DNA of 64,000 nucleotides from Adiantum capillus-veneris (Eukaryota > Streptophyta > Polypodiopsida > Polypodiales > Pteridaceae). The position numbers were made by a program, and so were the translations under genes. The notes beneath the pieces are model-generated. The model did not search any database, was not told the origin of the DNA, and saw only the letters and a program-made list of their open reading frames with translations. The stretch is taken from NCBI GenBank assembly GCA_014529385.2, contig CM043962.1, positions 91,442,680 through 91,506,679 on the forward strand, read 5' to 3'. Positions within the stretch are counted from its first letter, which is position 1; each line of letters opens with the position of its first letter. This document shows, piece by piece, positions 55,614-64,000 of this stretch.

Positions 55614-56157
55614 TCTAGCGCGGATAATGTGTCGTGCTCTCTACAATGTGGGTGCCCCTCAGTGCAATGTGCATGACAATCTCACTCAAACAAATGGAAA
55701 CTCTCTCAAACAGAATGAAACACAGAAACAATGGATAACAACAGAGACACAATAGTGGACCAGAACATGTGGACTCGACTAGCTCAAAGAACCATGTACA
55801 GACTGGCTTGGCAGCACACTCAGCTCCAGCCCAGGACTCACAGGTACAAATGGGGTGTCGAGGCTCAGATGTGCAGGGATGGTGAAGCAATGCTCTGTGT
55901 AAGACTCTCTCTAGACGACTACGTACAAGATAATGATAATGACCCAATGGCTACTACTCATAGATACAATCATAAAGAGCCACCAACGGCTCATAAATGT
56001 CAGCCAGCTGAGTGTGACTTGGCCACATGTCCACTAGGATACCATCCGTATCCCTGCCACGTGTCACTACCCAGAATGTCCGTCCAGTGTGAACAGACCA
56101 GACCAACTGTACTAACTGTAACTCTGTCCTGTGAAAGTGACACTGTAGCTTGCTACA
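55614..56157 (-). repeat. 5' LTR of element C
   Basis: 544 bp; the left edge reads tctagcgcgg, where the other LTR has tgtagcgcag. It is followed on the - strand by ggtgctctcattttggcgat, the conserved leader start with a candidate primer-binding site. Confidence 0.9.
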
Positions 56158-56328
56158 CTCTATCAAGCGAAGTATCTGAAAAAAGCTAAGAAGCTGGTCC
56201 CAGCCTGGCAAGGGCCATTCATGGTACAAGAGATTTTGCCACAGGGGGTTGTCCAGTTATCACTCTGGCAAGCGTTCCTTTGCCACTGGTAAATGGATCA
56301 AGAATTAAGTGCTATCACTTACTTCCCT
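56158..56328 (+). pseudogene. integrase C-terminal end (element B)
   Basis: LYQAKYLKKAKKLVPAWQGP and FMVQEILPQG in frame, a small shift, then VPLPLVNGSRIKCYHLLP and a stop at 56326-56328. This is the expected continuation of the integrase cut at 45049 and matches D at 62384-62560. Confidence 0.85.
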
Positions 56329-57934
56329 GACTCTTATCTATCCCACCAACAACCAACAACCTTATGACTGTCCCGTCCTTAGCTCTCTCCAGCTTTCCCT
56401 TTTCCCTATTCGCAAGTCTTCCTCATGTCAGTCGCCTCTAATTTGTAATCGGTGTTATCTTCAAAATTCTCCTCTCAGTGATAGAATTGGTCTTTTTGGA
56501 GTCCTGCTACGATCCAACGTTATTGCTCTGTTTGTTTCTACTGCCTCTCTCTCCTCATAGATTTGTTGAAGGTCCCAGTTTTAGCTCTCGTCAATAGATC
56601 TTTGATTTTGGTATTATTCCTAACATGTTCAAACCTGATCTGTTGTATCTCCCTTCCCCTCTCTCTTGTGGTAAGCTCTCACACATGCACATCTAGTTCC
56701 TTGCCTTTCTGGTGCGACCTCTTTCATAGCTTCACTGTTGCCATACTAGTCCATTGCTCTTCCCCTCTCTCTTACACTTACATTCAAGTTTGCTAGTAGC
56801 TGTGAAGGGTTTCTCTGGCCTTTCTGATTGCGAGATCCTAGTTATAGGAGCATACAAATTTTATTCAAATTTTCATGTTGGCAGCACTTTACAACCTCTG
56901 TTATCTCCCTTGCTACTTTTTCTCCTTCACACTACAACTTAAATTCTCTCCTAATTATCTTTGGTGCACTAATTATCTTCTATTTATCTTCCCTACTTTG
57001 CTTGCACCATTTATCTTCTATTTATCTTTCTTAATTTGTTGCTAATCACCCTACCAATTTCGTCTGATTTCTCCCTCGTCCCTACTCACTAATTCTCCCT
57101 CTAAAGAACTCTCTCGCCCCTACCTCTAAACCCCCTCTCGCACCTATCTCTGCTACCCTTGTCACTAACTACACCCCGTCGCCCCTACCCAACCTACCCA
57201 CCCCCTTGCTCCCCTAATCTAGCCCTCGCCCCTATCTAGCCCTTGATACTCCCTACCCAACTCTCGTCCCTCTCTCTACACCTCGCCTCTCGTCCCTCTA
57301 TCGATCCCTCGCCCCCCCCCCCCCATCGACCCCTCGCCCCTACCCAGCCCTCTCTCCCCCTCCCCCCCCCCCCTATCGACCCCTCGCCCCTACCCACCCC
57401 CCCCACCCCCCCCCCCCCCCCCCCCCCCGACCCCCTTATCTAACCCTTGCCCCCAATCAGGTCTTGGTCTCCCTCTCTTGCCCTCGTCCGGAAATATTTA
57501 GCCTCGCCGCTGCCCAACATCGTCCTCCGTCTGTCTCCTCTCTCGGCCTATCCAAGCAGCTCATCTCTCGACCTATTCAAGCAACAGCCTGTCTACACCG
57601 TATTGTCAACAGGCGTATGATCACTTGGCTGTCTCGCTTAGTTGATACTAAAGACTTGATACTAAATCCTCGGCCTCTCTCAAATTTTCACCCTACCAGT
57701 TTCTCAGAAGCACAGATATAGATAGTGTTGTTTGCAAAGTTGCAATTGTATTTGGACAGAGTTGCAGTTGAGTATGAGACACACAGTGATGTGCTTAGAA
57801 ATGTATGAGCTGGGGATATTTTCTATGTATGCTCTTAGGGACCTTACAGAATCTACTCTGCAGTAAGTTTGCTATAAGCTGTTGGGTTTTATAAAGGACA
57901 CTACTACAGTGTGTACAGTCAGCAATCAATGACT
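56329..57934 (+). other. pol-ORF3 spacer of element B
   Basis: The first 750 bases are pyrimidine-rich with short hydrophobic frames of no recognisable family. 57100-57440 is C-rich, with units like CTCGCCCCTACCCA and uninterrupted C runs (about 57310-57325, 57405-57428). It is inverted and diverged in D at 61024-62383. Confidence 0.65.
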
Positions 57935-58920
57935 ATGGCAGGAGGCAAAAAATTGTTGCCGAGGAAAACGGCTCAACCACACAAGGAGGAAATTTATGAA
58001 ACTGAAGAGGAATGAGAATCTAGCAGCCATGGGGTCACGGACAATGACGTCTAGTGCTCCATCTGACGAAAGTTACAGGGCCTCGGCATCAGAGGCAGAT
58101 TCTAGCTCAGGCTCGGACAGTGGTAACGCCTCCGACAACGGTAGCTCAAGTAATAAAGAGAAATATCCAAAAGGAAAAAGAAAAGTAACGAGTCATATGA
58201 TCGGTCATGAGGTTGCGACGCCTGAAAAAACAAAACACAAAACAAAGTTTTCACTAAATTTTCACATGCAGCAGCCCAAACCATCTCTTATAGATATTCT
58301 CTCACAGGACCAATTGGATAACTTGGGTATCAAATCGCTAGCTGAAGATATCCTTCCTGATGACATACCTGTCGGCATGATTCATCAAATGTTGAAAATT
58401 TTTCCAAAAGTCAGAGGGTACACTTTGACGGCTGCACGTTTAGGACATGCAATGGGGATGACCAACTTTCGCTCCTTGCAGCCTAGTACTAGGCCTTACT
58501 GAAAGCTCTCCAAAGCTGATACTATAAAGGCATGTAAGGCATTGTTCGAACCCAATCATCCTTATCTGCAGCATCACAAAGCTCTCTTAACAGTTTTCAG
58601 ATATTCCTTTTTAATGAGAGATGCGCAAAGACCAAAGGGGAAAGTAGAAGTACCTACCCCGTTCCCACTATGTGATGGTCTTTATTGCTTAATAAAGAAC
58701 ATACCTTGTGGGTTTCATCATATCCTCTTTACATCATTGTAGACAAGGACGAAAAGGTTTAGAGCACAATTGCAGTCACCTCAATCCAGCTTCCAATGTT
58801 TTGCCGCGCCACTGTTGGCTTGGGTGATCAACATCCGTATCAACTGCTCTGCACATAAAATGCAAGGATTTCGGGACATGCTAGTCCAAGGGGACATGCA
58901 GTTTCAGCAGCAGCCTTAGG
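57935..58920 (+). pseudogene. ORF3 of element B (internally deleted)
   Basis: ATG at 57935 (MAGGKKLLPRKTAQPHKEE). A stop and a one-base shift lie at about 58013, then the acidic Ser-rich region (SSGSDSGNASDNGSSSNKEK), the core FSLNFHMQQPKPSLIDILSQ, GMIHQMLKIFPKVRGYTLTA and MGMTNFRSLQPSTR. A stop at 58499 is followed by CDGLYCLIKNIPCGFHHILF, RTKRFRAQLQSPQSSFQCFA and APLLAWVINIRIN. Then it jumps directly to MQGFRDMLVQGDMQFQQQP, so about 750 nt that D has (lysine cluster, linker and helix) are missing. The core is about 90% identical to D and clearly related to C. Confidence 0.7.
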
Positions 58921-59065
58921 CTACCATGGGGTACGGGTGGGTTCATCGAGCAAGATCAGTATAGACGTCGATGGGATATGGTGAGTACAGTCATCTACAG
59001 TTTGGGGGAGGTGCACCTTCACAGCAGCGCTTTGACTACTACCCTCACAGATTTCAGCGTGGATA

Positions 59066-59165
59066 CTGTGCCGTGCTCTCTACAGGGAGTGCTCCTCAGT
59101 GCAATGTGCGTGACAATCCCATTGTAGAGAGCACGACACAGTATCCACGTTGAAATCCCTAAGAG
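59066..59165. repeat. palindromic centre of the B/D inverted repeat, with LTR-end sequence
   Basis: The left arm cgtggatactgtgccgtgct plus ctctaca and the right arm tgtagagagcac plus gacacagtatccacg are inverted copies (26 of 27 bases pair), around a loop of about 38 nt. The arm and loop (gtgctcctcagtgcaatgtg, cgtgacaat) are the last 70 or so bases of the OTA LTR in reverse orientation. The inverted symmetry continues outward into both elements' ORF3 ends (gactactaccctcacagatt versus the reverse of aaatccctaagagtagtag). Confidence 0.8.
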
Positions 59166-59169
59166 TAGT

Positions 59170-61023
59170 AGTCAAACTGTTGCTATGAAGGTGCACCTCC
59201 CCCAAACTGTCGATGACTATACTCACCATATCCCATAGACGTCTGTACTAATCTAGCTGGAGGAACCTACCCGTACCCCAAGGTAGCCTGAGGCTGCTAC
59301 TGAAACTGCATGTCCCCTTGGACTAGCATGTCCCGAAATCCTTGCATTTGAGCTTTGAGATCATCAAATATCTGTGATTTTACGTGTAGAGCCTGACGCA
59401 AGGCAAAAATAGTAGCATCTCTATCAACAATGGCACTCTGCAACTCGCAAGCAGCATTCCATGGCCGCATATGTGGCCGAGTGCTTCTGGTGGGTAGCTG
59501 CTAATTTCTCTGTACCAAGTTCAATCATTGCAATGGCATTTCTCGACTCCTGCAGGTTTTCTTCAGAGATTTTGAACAACGAAGTAGAGTCGCCTCCACT
59601 AGAAGAAGCAGTAGTAGCACCTGGAGGTGTAGAGTGTCCACGAGGTACGCCAGTTGATGTCGGGGTGACAATAGTAGTAGGGTGCCTAAGAGGCACTACA
59701 GTGGTCGGGGTGACAGTGGTAGCAGGTTCAGTGGATGAGTTGGAATGGGAAAGAATGACGAGGGTACCACAGGTGCTGCTGAGAATGGTGTGGTAACAGT
59801 GGCAGTAGTATAGATGGGAGCAGTGGGGAGAGAGACCGCCTCAGTAACAGGACTAGGCACACCAAGAACAATGGAGCTCACAACGGCTTTCGGCAGTGTA
59901 GAGACCGTAGAGACGGGGACGCAGGTAGAAGAAGAATGTCGTGGAGGAATTGTCACCTTAGTCTGACTCTCTAAAAATGGCAGAGGTTGTAGTGTCTCTG
60001 CCGTATCTTTGACCACTTTGACTCTTTTCTTTTGTTTTTTCTTCTGATCATCTGTGCCGAGAGACTTCCTTTTTACTTGCAGTGGCACTATTGTATCCTC
60101 ATCCACTTCCAGAGGGTTGATACGGATGTTGATCACCCAAGCCAACAACGGCGCGGCAAAACATTAGAAGCTGGATTGAGGTGACTGCACTTGTGCTCTA
60201 AACCTTTTCGCCCTTATCTGCAATGATGTAAAGAGGATCTGATGAAACCCACAAGGTATGTTCTTTATTAAGCAGTAAAGACCATCAAATAGTGAAAACG
60301 GGGTAGGTACTTCTACTTTCTCCTTTGGTCTTTGCGCATCTCTCACTAAAAAGGAATATCTGAAAACTGTTAAGAGAGCTTTTTGATGCTACAGATCAGG
60401 ATGATCGGGTTCGAACAATGCCTTACATGCCTTTATGGTATCAGCTTTGGAGAGCTTTGAGTAAGACCTAGTACTAGGCTGCAAGGAGGGAAAGTTGGTC
60501 ATCCCCATTGCATGTCCTAGACGTGCAGCCGTCAAAGTGTGTCCTCTTGACTTTTGGAAAATTTTTAACATCTGATGAATCATGCCGACAGGTATTTCAT
60601 TAGGAAGGATAGCTTCAGCTAGCGATTTGATAGCCAAGTTATCCAATTGGTCCTGTGAGAGAATATCTATAAGAGATGGTTTGGGCTGTTGCATGTGAAA
60701 ATTTAGTGAAAACTTTGTTTTGTGTTTTGTTTTTCAGGCTTCACAACCTCATGATTGATCATAAGACTCATTACTTTTCTTTTTCCTTTTGGATCTCTCT
60801 CTTTATCACTTGAGCTACCGTTGTCGGAGGCGCTACCACTGTCCGAGCCTGAGCTGGAATCTGCCTCTGATGCCGAAGCCATGTAGCTTTCGTCAGATGG
60901 AGCACTAGACGTCATGTCCGTAACCCCATGGCTGCTAGGTTCTGATTCCTCTTCAGTTTCATAAATTTCCTCCCTGTGTGGTTGAGCCTTTTTCCTTGGC
61001 AACAATTTTTTGCCTCCTACCAT
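59170..61023 (-). pseudogene. ORF3 of element D
   Basis: ATG at 61023 (MVGGKKLLPRKKAQPHREEI). Then the acidic Ser-rich region (SSGSDSGSASDNGSSSDKER), a one-base shift near 60705, core MQQPKPSLIDILSQDQLDNL, MIHQMLKIFQKSRGHTL, MGMTNFPSLQPSTRS, a stop near 60389, CLIKNIPCGFHQILFTSLQI, RAKRFRAQVQSPQSSF, LLAWVINIRINPLEVDED, a lysine cluster (DDQKKKQKKRVKVVKD), a Ser/Thr/Pro linker, a helix (MIELGTEKLAATHQKHSATY), then the Gln/Tyr-rich end near 59170-59300. It keeps the parts deleted in B and supports the ORF3 layout seen in C. Confidence 0.7.
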
Positions 61024-62383
61024 AGTTACTGATTGCTAACTGTACACGCTGTAGTAGTGTCCTTTATAAAACCCAACAGCTTATTGCAAACTTACTGTAG
61101 AGTAGATTCTGTAAGGTCTCCAAGAGCATACATAGAAAATATCCCCAGCTCATACATTTCTCTGCACATCACTGTGTGTTTCATACTCAACTACAACTCT
61201 GTCCCAAATACATTTGCAACTCTGCAAACAGCACTATCCATATCTGTGCTTCTGAGAAACTGATAGGGTAAAAATCTAATCCGAGAGAGGCCGAGGATTT
61301 AGTATCAACTAAGCGAGACAGCCAACTGATCATACGCCTGTTGACAGTACGGTGCAGACAGGCTAATGCTTGAATAGGTCGAGGGATGATCTGCTTGGAT
61401 AGGCCGAGAGAGGAGACAAGCGGCGGACGATGTTGGGTAGCGGCGAGGGTAAATATTTCCGGGCGAGGTGTAGAAGGGGGGCGAGGGTTGGGTAGGGGGT
61501 ATCCAGGGCTAGATTAGGGAGGCATGGGGGTGTGTAGGGGCGAGGGGGTGTGGTTAGTGGCGAGGGTAGCAGAGGTAGGTGCGAGAGGGGGTTTAGAGGT
61601 AGGGGTGAGGGGGTTCTTTAGAGGGAGAATTAGTGAGTAGGGACGAGGGAGAAATTAGACGGAATTGGTAGGGTGATTAGCAACAAATTAAGGAAGATAA
61701 ATGGTACAAGCAAGGTAAGGAAGATAAATAGAAGTTAAATAGTGCACCAAAGAGAAAGGAGAGAATTTAAGTTGTAGTGTGAAGGAGAAAAAGAAGCAAG
61801 GGAGATAACCGAAGTTGTAAAGTACTGCCATCATCAAAATCTGCATAAAATTTGCATTATAACTAGGATCTGGCAATTAGGAAGGCTAGAGCAACCCTTC
61901 ACAGCTGCTAGCAAAACTTGAATGTAAGTGTAGGAGAGAGGGGAAGAGCAATGAACTAGTATGGCAGCAGTGAAGCTACGAAAGAGGTCGCACCAGAAAG
62001 GCAAGGAACTAGATGTGTATGTGTGAGAGCTTACCACAAGAGAGAGGGGAAGGGAGATACAACAGATCAGGTTTGAACGTGATAGGAATAATACCAAAAT
62101 CAAAGATCTATCGACGAGAGCTGAAATTGGGACCTTCAGCAAATCCATGAGGAGAGAAAGGCAGTAGAAACAAATAGAGCAATAACGTTGGATCGTAGCA
62201 GGACTCCAAAAAGCCCAATTCTATCATTGAGAGGAGAATTCTAAAGATAACACTGATTACAAATTAGAGGTGACTGACGTGAGGAAGACTTGCGAATAGG
62301 CAAAAGGGAAAGCCGGAGAGAGTTGAGGACGGGACAGTCTAAGGTTGTTGGTGGGATGGATAAAATATCCAGATTTCTAAGAG
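61024..62383 (-). other. pol-ORF3 spacer of element D
   Basis: Inverted counterpart of the B spacer. The G-rich (+ strand) units ggggcgaggg and ggtaggggtgag lie at 61440-61640. No conserved ORF. Confidence 0.6.
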
Positions 62384-64000
62384 TCAGGGAAGTGAGTGAT
62401 AGCACTTAATTCTTGATCCATTTACCAGTGGCAAAGGAACGCCTACCAGAGTGACTAACTGGACAGCCCCCTGTGGCAAAATCTCTTGTACCATGAATGG
62501 CCCTTGCCAAGCTGGGACCAGCTTCTTAGCTTTCTTCAGATACTTCGCTTGATAGAGTAGCACCAGGGAACCCTGCGTTATTTTCAGCTTTCGGAGATGG
62601 CGATCATGCCACGCTTTGCGACGAAGTTGCTCGGCTTGGAGAGCATGTGAAGCTAACATCTTGCTTTCTTCTAACATTGAGAGACGAGAGGTTTGCGGAA
62701 GCAATCCCCGCTATAACACGAACACTTCCCACTCTTGCTGAACCTGAGTTGAACTCATATGGTGCAATTGCTTCTATACTGAAAGCTAGCTTGAATGGGG
62801 TGTAGTTGGTGGTTGCCTTAAAGGAGGTGCGATAAGCCCAAACTGTGCCAAGGATAGCCTGAGCCCAAGATGTTGGATGCAGGTGACAAGCTTTCTTGAG
62901 AAGCTCGATTAGCACTTTGTTAGTGCTCTCAGCCTGCCCATTTGCTCTAGGATAGTAAGAGCAAGACTTGCGATGAAAAATCTTGTAGTTCGTGAGGAGT
63001 ATGGAGATCAGGTTGTTGACGACATGACTACTTCGATCACTGGTGATTTCGAGAGGACACCCAAACTTGCAAAAAATATTTTCATACAAAAATTTTGCGA
63101 CAGTGGCGGCTTTGTTGCATACTTTGGCCCACTTTGTTGCATAATCCGTTGTTACCAGGAGATACTTACGATTGCAAGGTTGAGCAGGTGGAGTAACTGG
63201 ACCAACAAAGTCTAAGCCCCATCGCTCAAAGGGCAACCACGCCATAGATACCTGCAGAGGACAATTGGATTGTTTGCTAGGCTTGGGCACACATCGCTGA
63301 CAGACATCACAAATTTTGACATGAGCAATAGCATCTCTAAATATATAGAGCCACCATAAGCCGGTCTGTAAGATTTTTTGCGCCGTGATGTGACCAGGGA
63401 AGTGGCCGCCTGTAGGACCACTGTGTGCATTCTCTAGAATGTGGTCTACTTCATGAGGGGAAACGCACCTACGTAGCACACCGTCTGACCCAGATTTGTA
63501 GAGCTGTCCGCAAGTCAAAGAGAAGGTTCTAGACTTCAGCAATAGTCAAAGAGAAGGTTCTAGACTTCAGCAATAGTCTTCTTTTTTGCAAGGGAGAAGC
63601 ATTCTCCAGATATAGGCCATTAGAGAGCAAATGTAACACATCTCCATACCATTCTGGAGTCGTGTCGACCTTAAAGAGATGACTATCTGGGAAGTCATCA
63701 TCAACCCCAGTATCGGGCTCACCTGTATGTATGCGAGAGAGATGGTCGGCCATGACGTGCCGCTTGCCTGGACTGAGAACTACTTCGAAGTCGAATTCTT
63801 GGAATATCAGTAGCCACCTCCAGACTCTTGCTGCAACTTGGGGTTTATTCAGAAGATAGCGTAGCGCATGATGATCCGTGATGATAGTGAAGTGAACCCC
63901 TAACAAGTAATGACAAACTTTTGTAAAGAATACACCATAGCCAAACCTTCTCTTTCCGTGGTGCTGTAGTTGGGTTCTACCTAGGTGAGCAGGCGACTTG
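62384..64000 (-). pseudogene. RNase H end and integrase (element D)
   Basis: Frames 63906-63529 (GVHFTIITDHHALRYLLNKP, HVMADHLSRIHTGE), 63542-62604 (zinc-binding HITAQKILQTGLWWLYIF, ICDVCQRC; core RWGLDFVGPVTPPAQPCNRK; LEITSDRSSHVVNN; YYPRANGQAESTNK) and 62704-62384 (LKITQGSLVLLYQAKYLKKA, GPFMVQEILPQGAVQLV, NGSRIKCYHSLP). A 31-bp tandem duplication at 63514-63575 shifts the frame between the first two pieces. Otherwise the catalytic D, D and E positions are present, although the window edge cuts off RNase H. Confidence 0.85.
63514..63575. repeat. 31-bp tandem duplication in element D
   Basis: The unit gtcaaagagaaggttctaga plus cttcagcaata occurs twice, head to tail and without mismatch. B has a single copy. 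Since 31 is not a multiple of 3, it breaks the reading frame. Confidence 0.9.

Larger units (their letters stand above)
45050..56157 (-). mobile_element. OTA-like Ty3/gypsy element C, complete with both LTRs
   Basis: 11,108 bp with 544-bp LTRs at 45050-45593 (3' LTR) and 55614-56157 (5' LTR). Both are flanked by the same 5 bases: ctcta at 45045-45049 and at 56158-56162. Order on the - strand: LTR, leader, gag, protease, RT/RNase H, integrase, long G/C-rich spacer, ORF3, LTR. The insertion cuts the integrase codon series of element B, which proves it is younger than B. By eye about 21 of 544 LTR positions differ (about 4%). Coding frames have only a few defects: one stop in gag, short frameshifts near 53400, 51550, 50750, 50040, 47250 and 46900. 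Confidence 0.9.
56158..59100 (+). mobile_element. OTA-like element B, 3' part (after element C)
   Basis: Integrase C-terminus, spacer and ORF3 of B resume here after the ctcta target duplication. The B sequence continues to about 59065, where it joins reversed LTR-end sequence at the palindrome. No 3' LTR in B orientation is present, so B is 3'-truncated. Confidence 0.8.
59166..64000 (-). mobile_element. OTA-like element D, 3' half, running out of the window
   Basis: On the - strand: RNase H end and integrase (64000-62384), spacer, ORF3 (61023 to about 59170). There is no 3' LTR, only LTR-end sequence at the palindrome. Similar to B at roughly 92-95% by eye in ORF3 and integrase. The 5' half lies beyond 64000. 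Confidence 0.85.

Overview
The window is a transposon-dense stretch of nuclear DNA from a plant. Plant origin is inferred from three things: plant-type Ty3/gypsy elements (a non-chromovirus lineage resembling Ogre/Tat/Athila, and a chromovirus), L1-like LINEs whose ORF1 has a DUF4283/zinc-knuckle layout, and spliced exons of an EDR2-like (DUF1336) gene. A Penelope-like element (PLE) with an N-terminal GIY-YIG domain points towards a non-flowering lineage such as a lycophyte, bryophyte, fern or gymnosperm. The species cannot be fixed from sequence alone. No rRNA, tRNA or CRISPR array was recognised, and almost every open frame is a decayed retroelement.

Layout. 1-1460: gag fragment of the OTA-like Ty3 family (element A). 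1463-5818: two partial PLE copies in the same orientation, the first with the reverse transcriptase (RT) but no C-terminal endonuclease, the second with only the N-terminal GIY-YIG part. 5819-10068: internally deleted chromovirus F (- strand) with two LTRs. 10069-11979: remnants, including an OTA-type C-rich spacer and an OTA 3' end with LTR. 11980-18814: chromovirus E (- strand), near complete but broken. 18815-22062: 5' half of chromovirus G (- strand). 22063-23478: mostly unassigned. 23479-23622 and 36052-37253: exons resembling an EDR2-like host gene on the + strand. Between them lie four or five LINE fragments (23640-35662), one Ty3 3' end with LTR (27614-28759) and a large GA-rich tract. 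37254-38493: nothing recognised.

38494-64000 is one nested structure. OTA-like element B (+ strand) starts with its 5' LTR at 38494 and is interrupted inside integrase at 45049 by a complete 11.1-kb relative, element C (- strand, 45050-56157, two 544-bp LTRs, 5-bp target duplication ctcta). B resumes at 56158 and runs to about 59100, where it meets element D (- strand) tail to tail at a short palindrome. B and D therefore form a large inverted repeat into which C was inserted later.

The most interesting biology is (i) a third, sense-orientation ORF downstream of pol, present in B, C and D, with a conserved core, basic stretches, a helical segment and a Gln/Tyr-rich tail; (ii) the PLE with permuted domains; (iii) the inverted duplication with its palindromic centre; and (iv) a host EDR2-like gene whose exons are separated by about 12 kb of LINE debris. 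All readings are by eye. Homologies are from remembered family motifs and from comparing copies inside the window.
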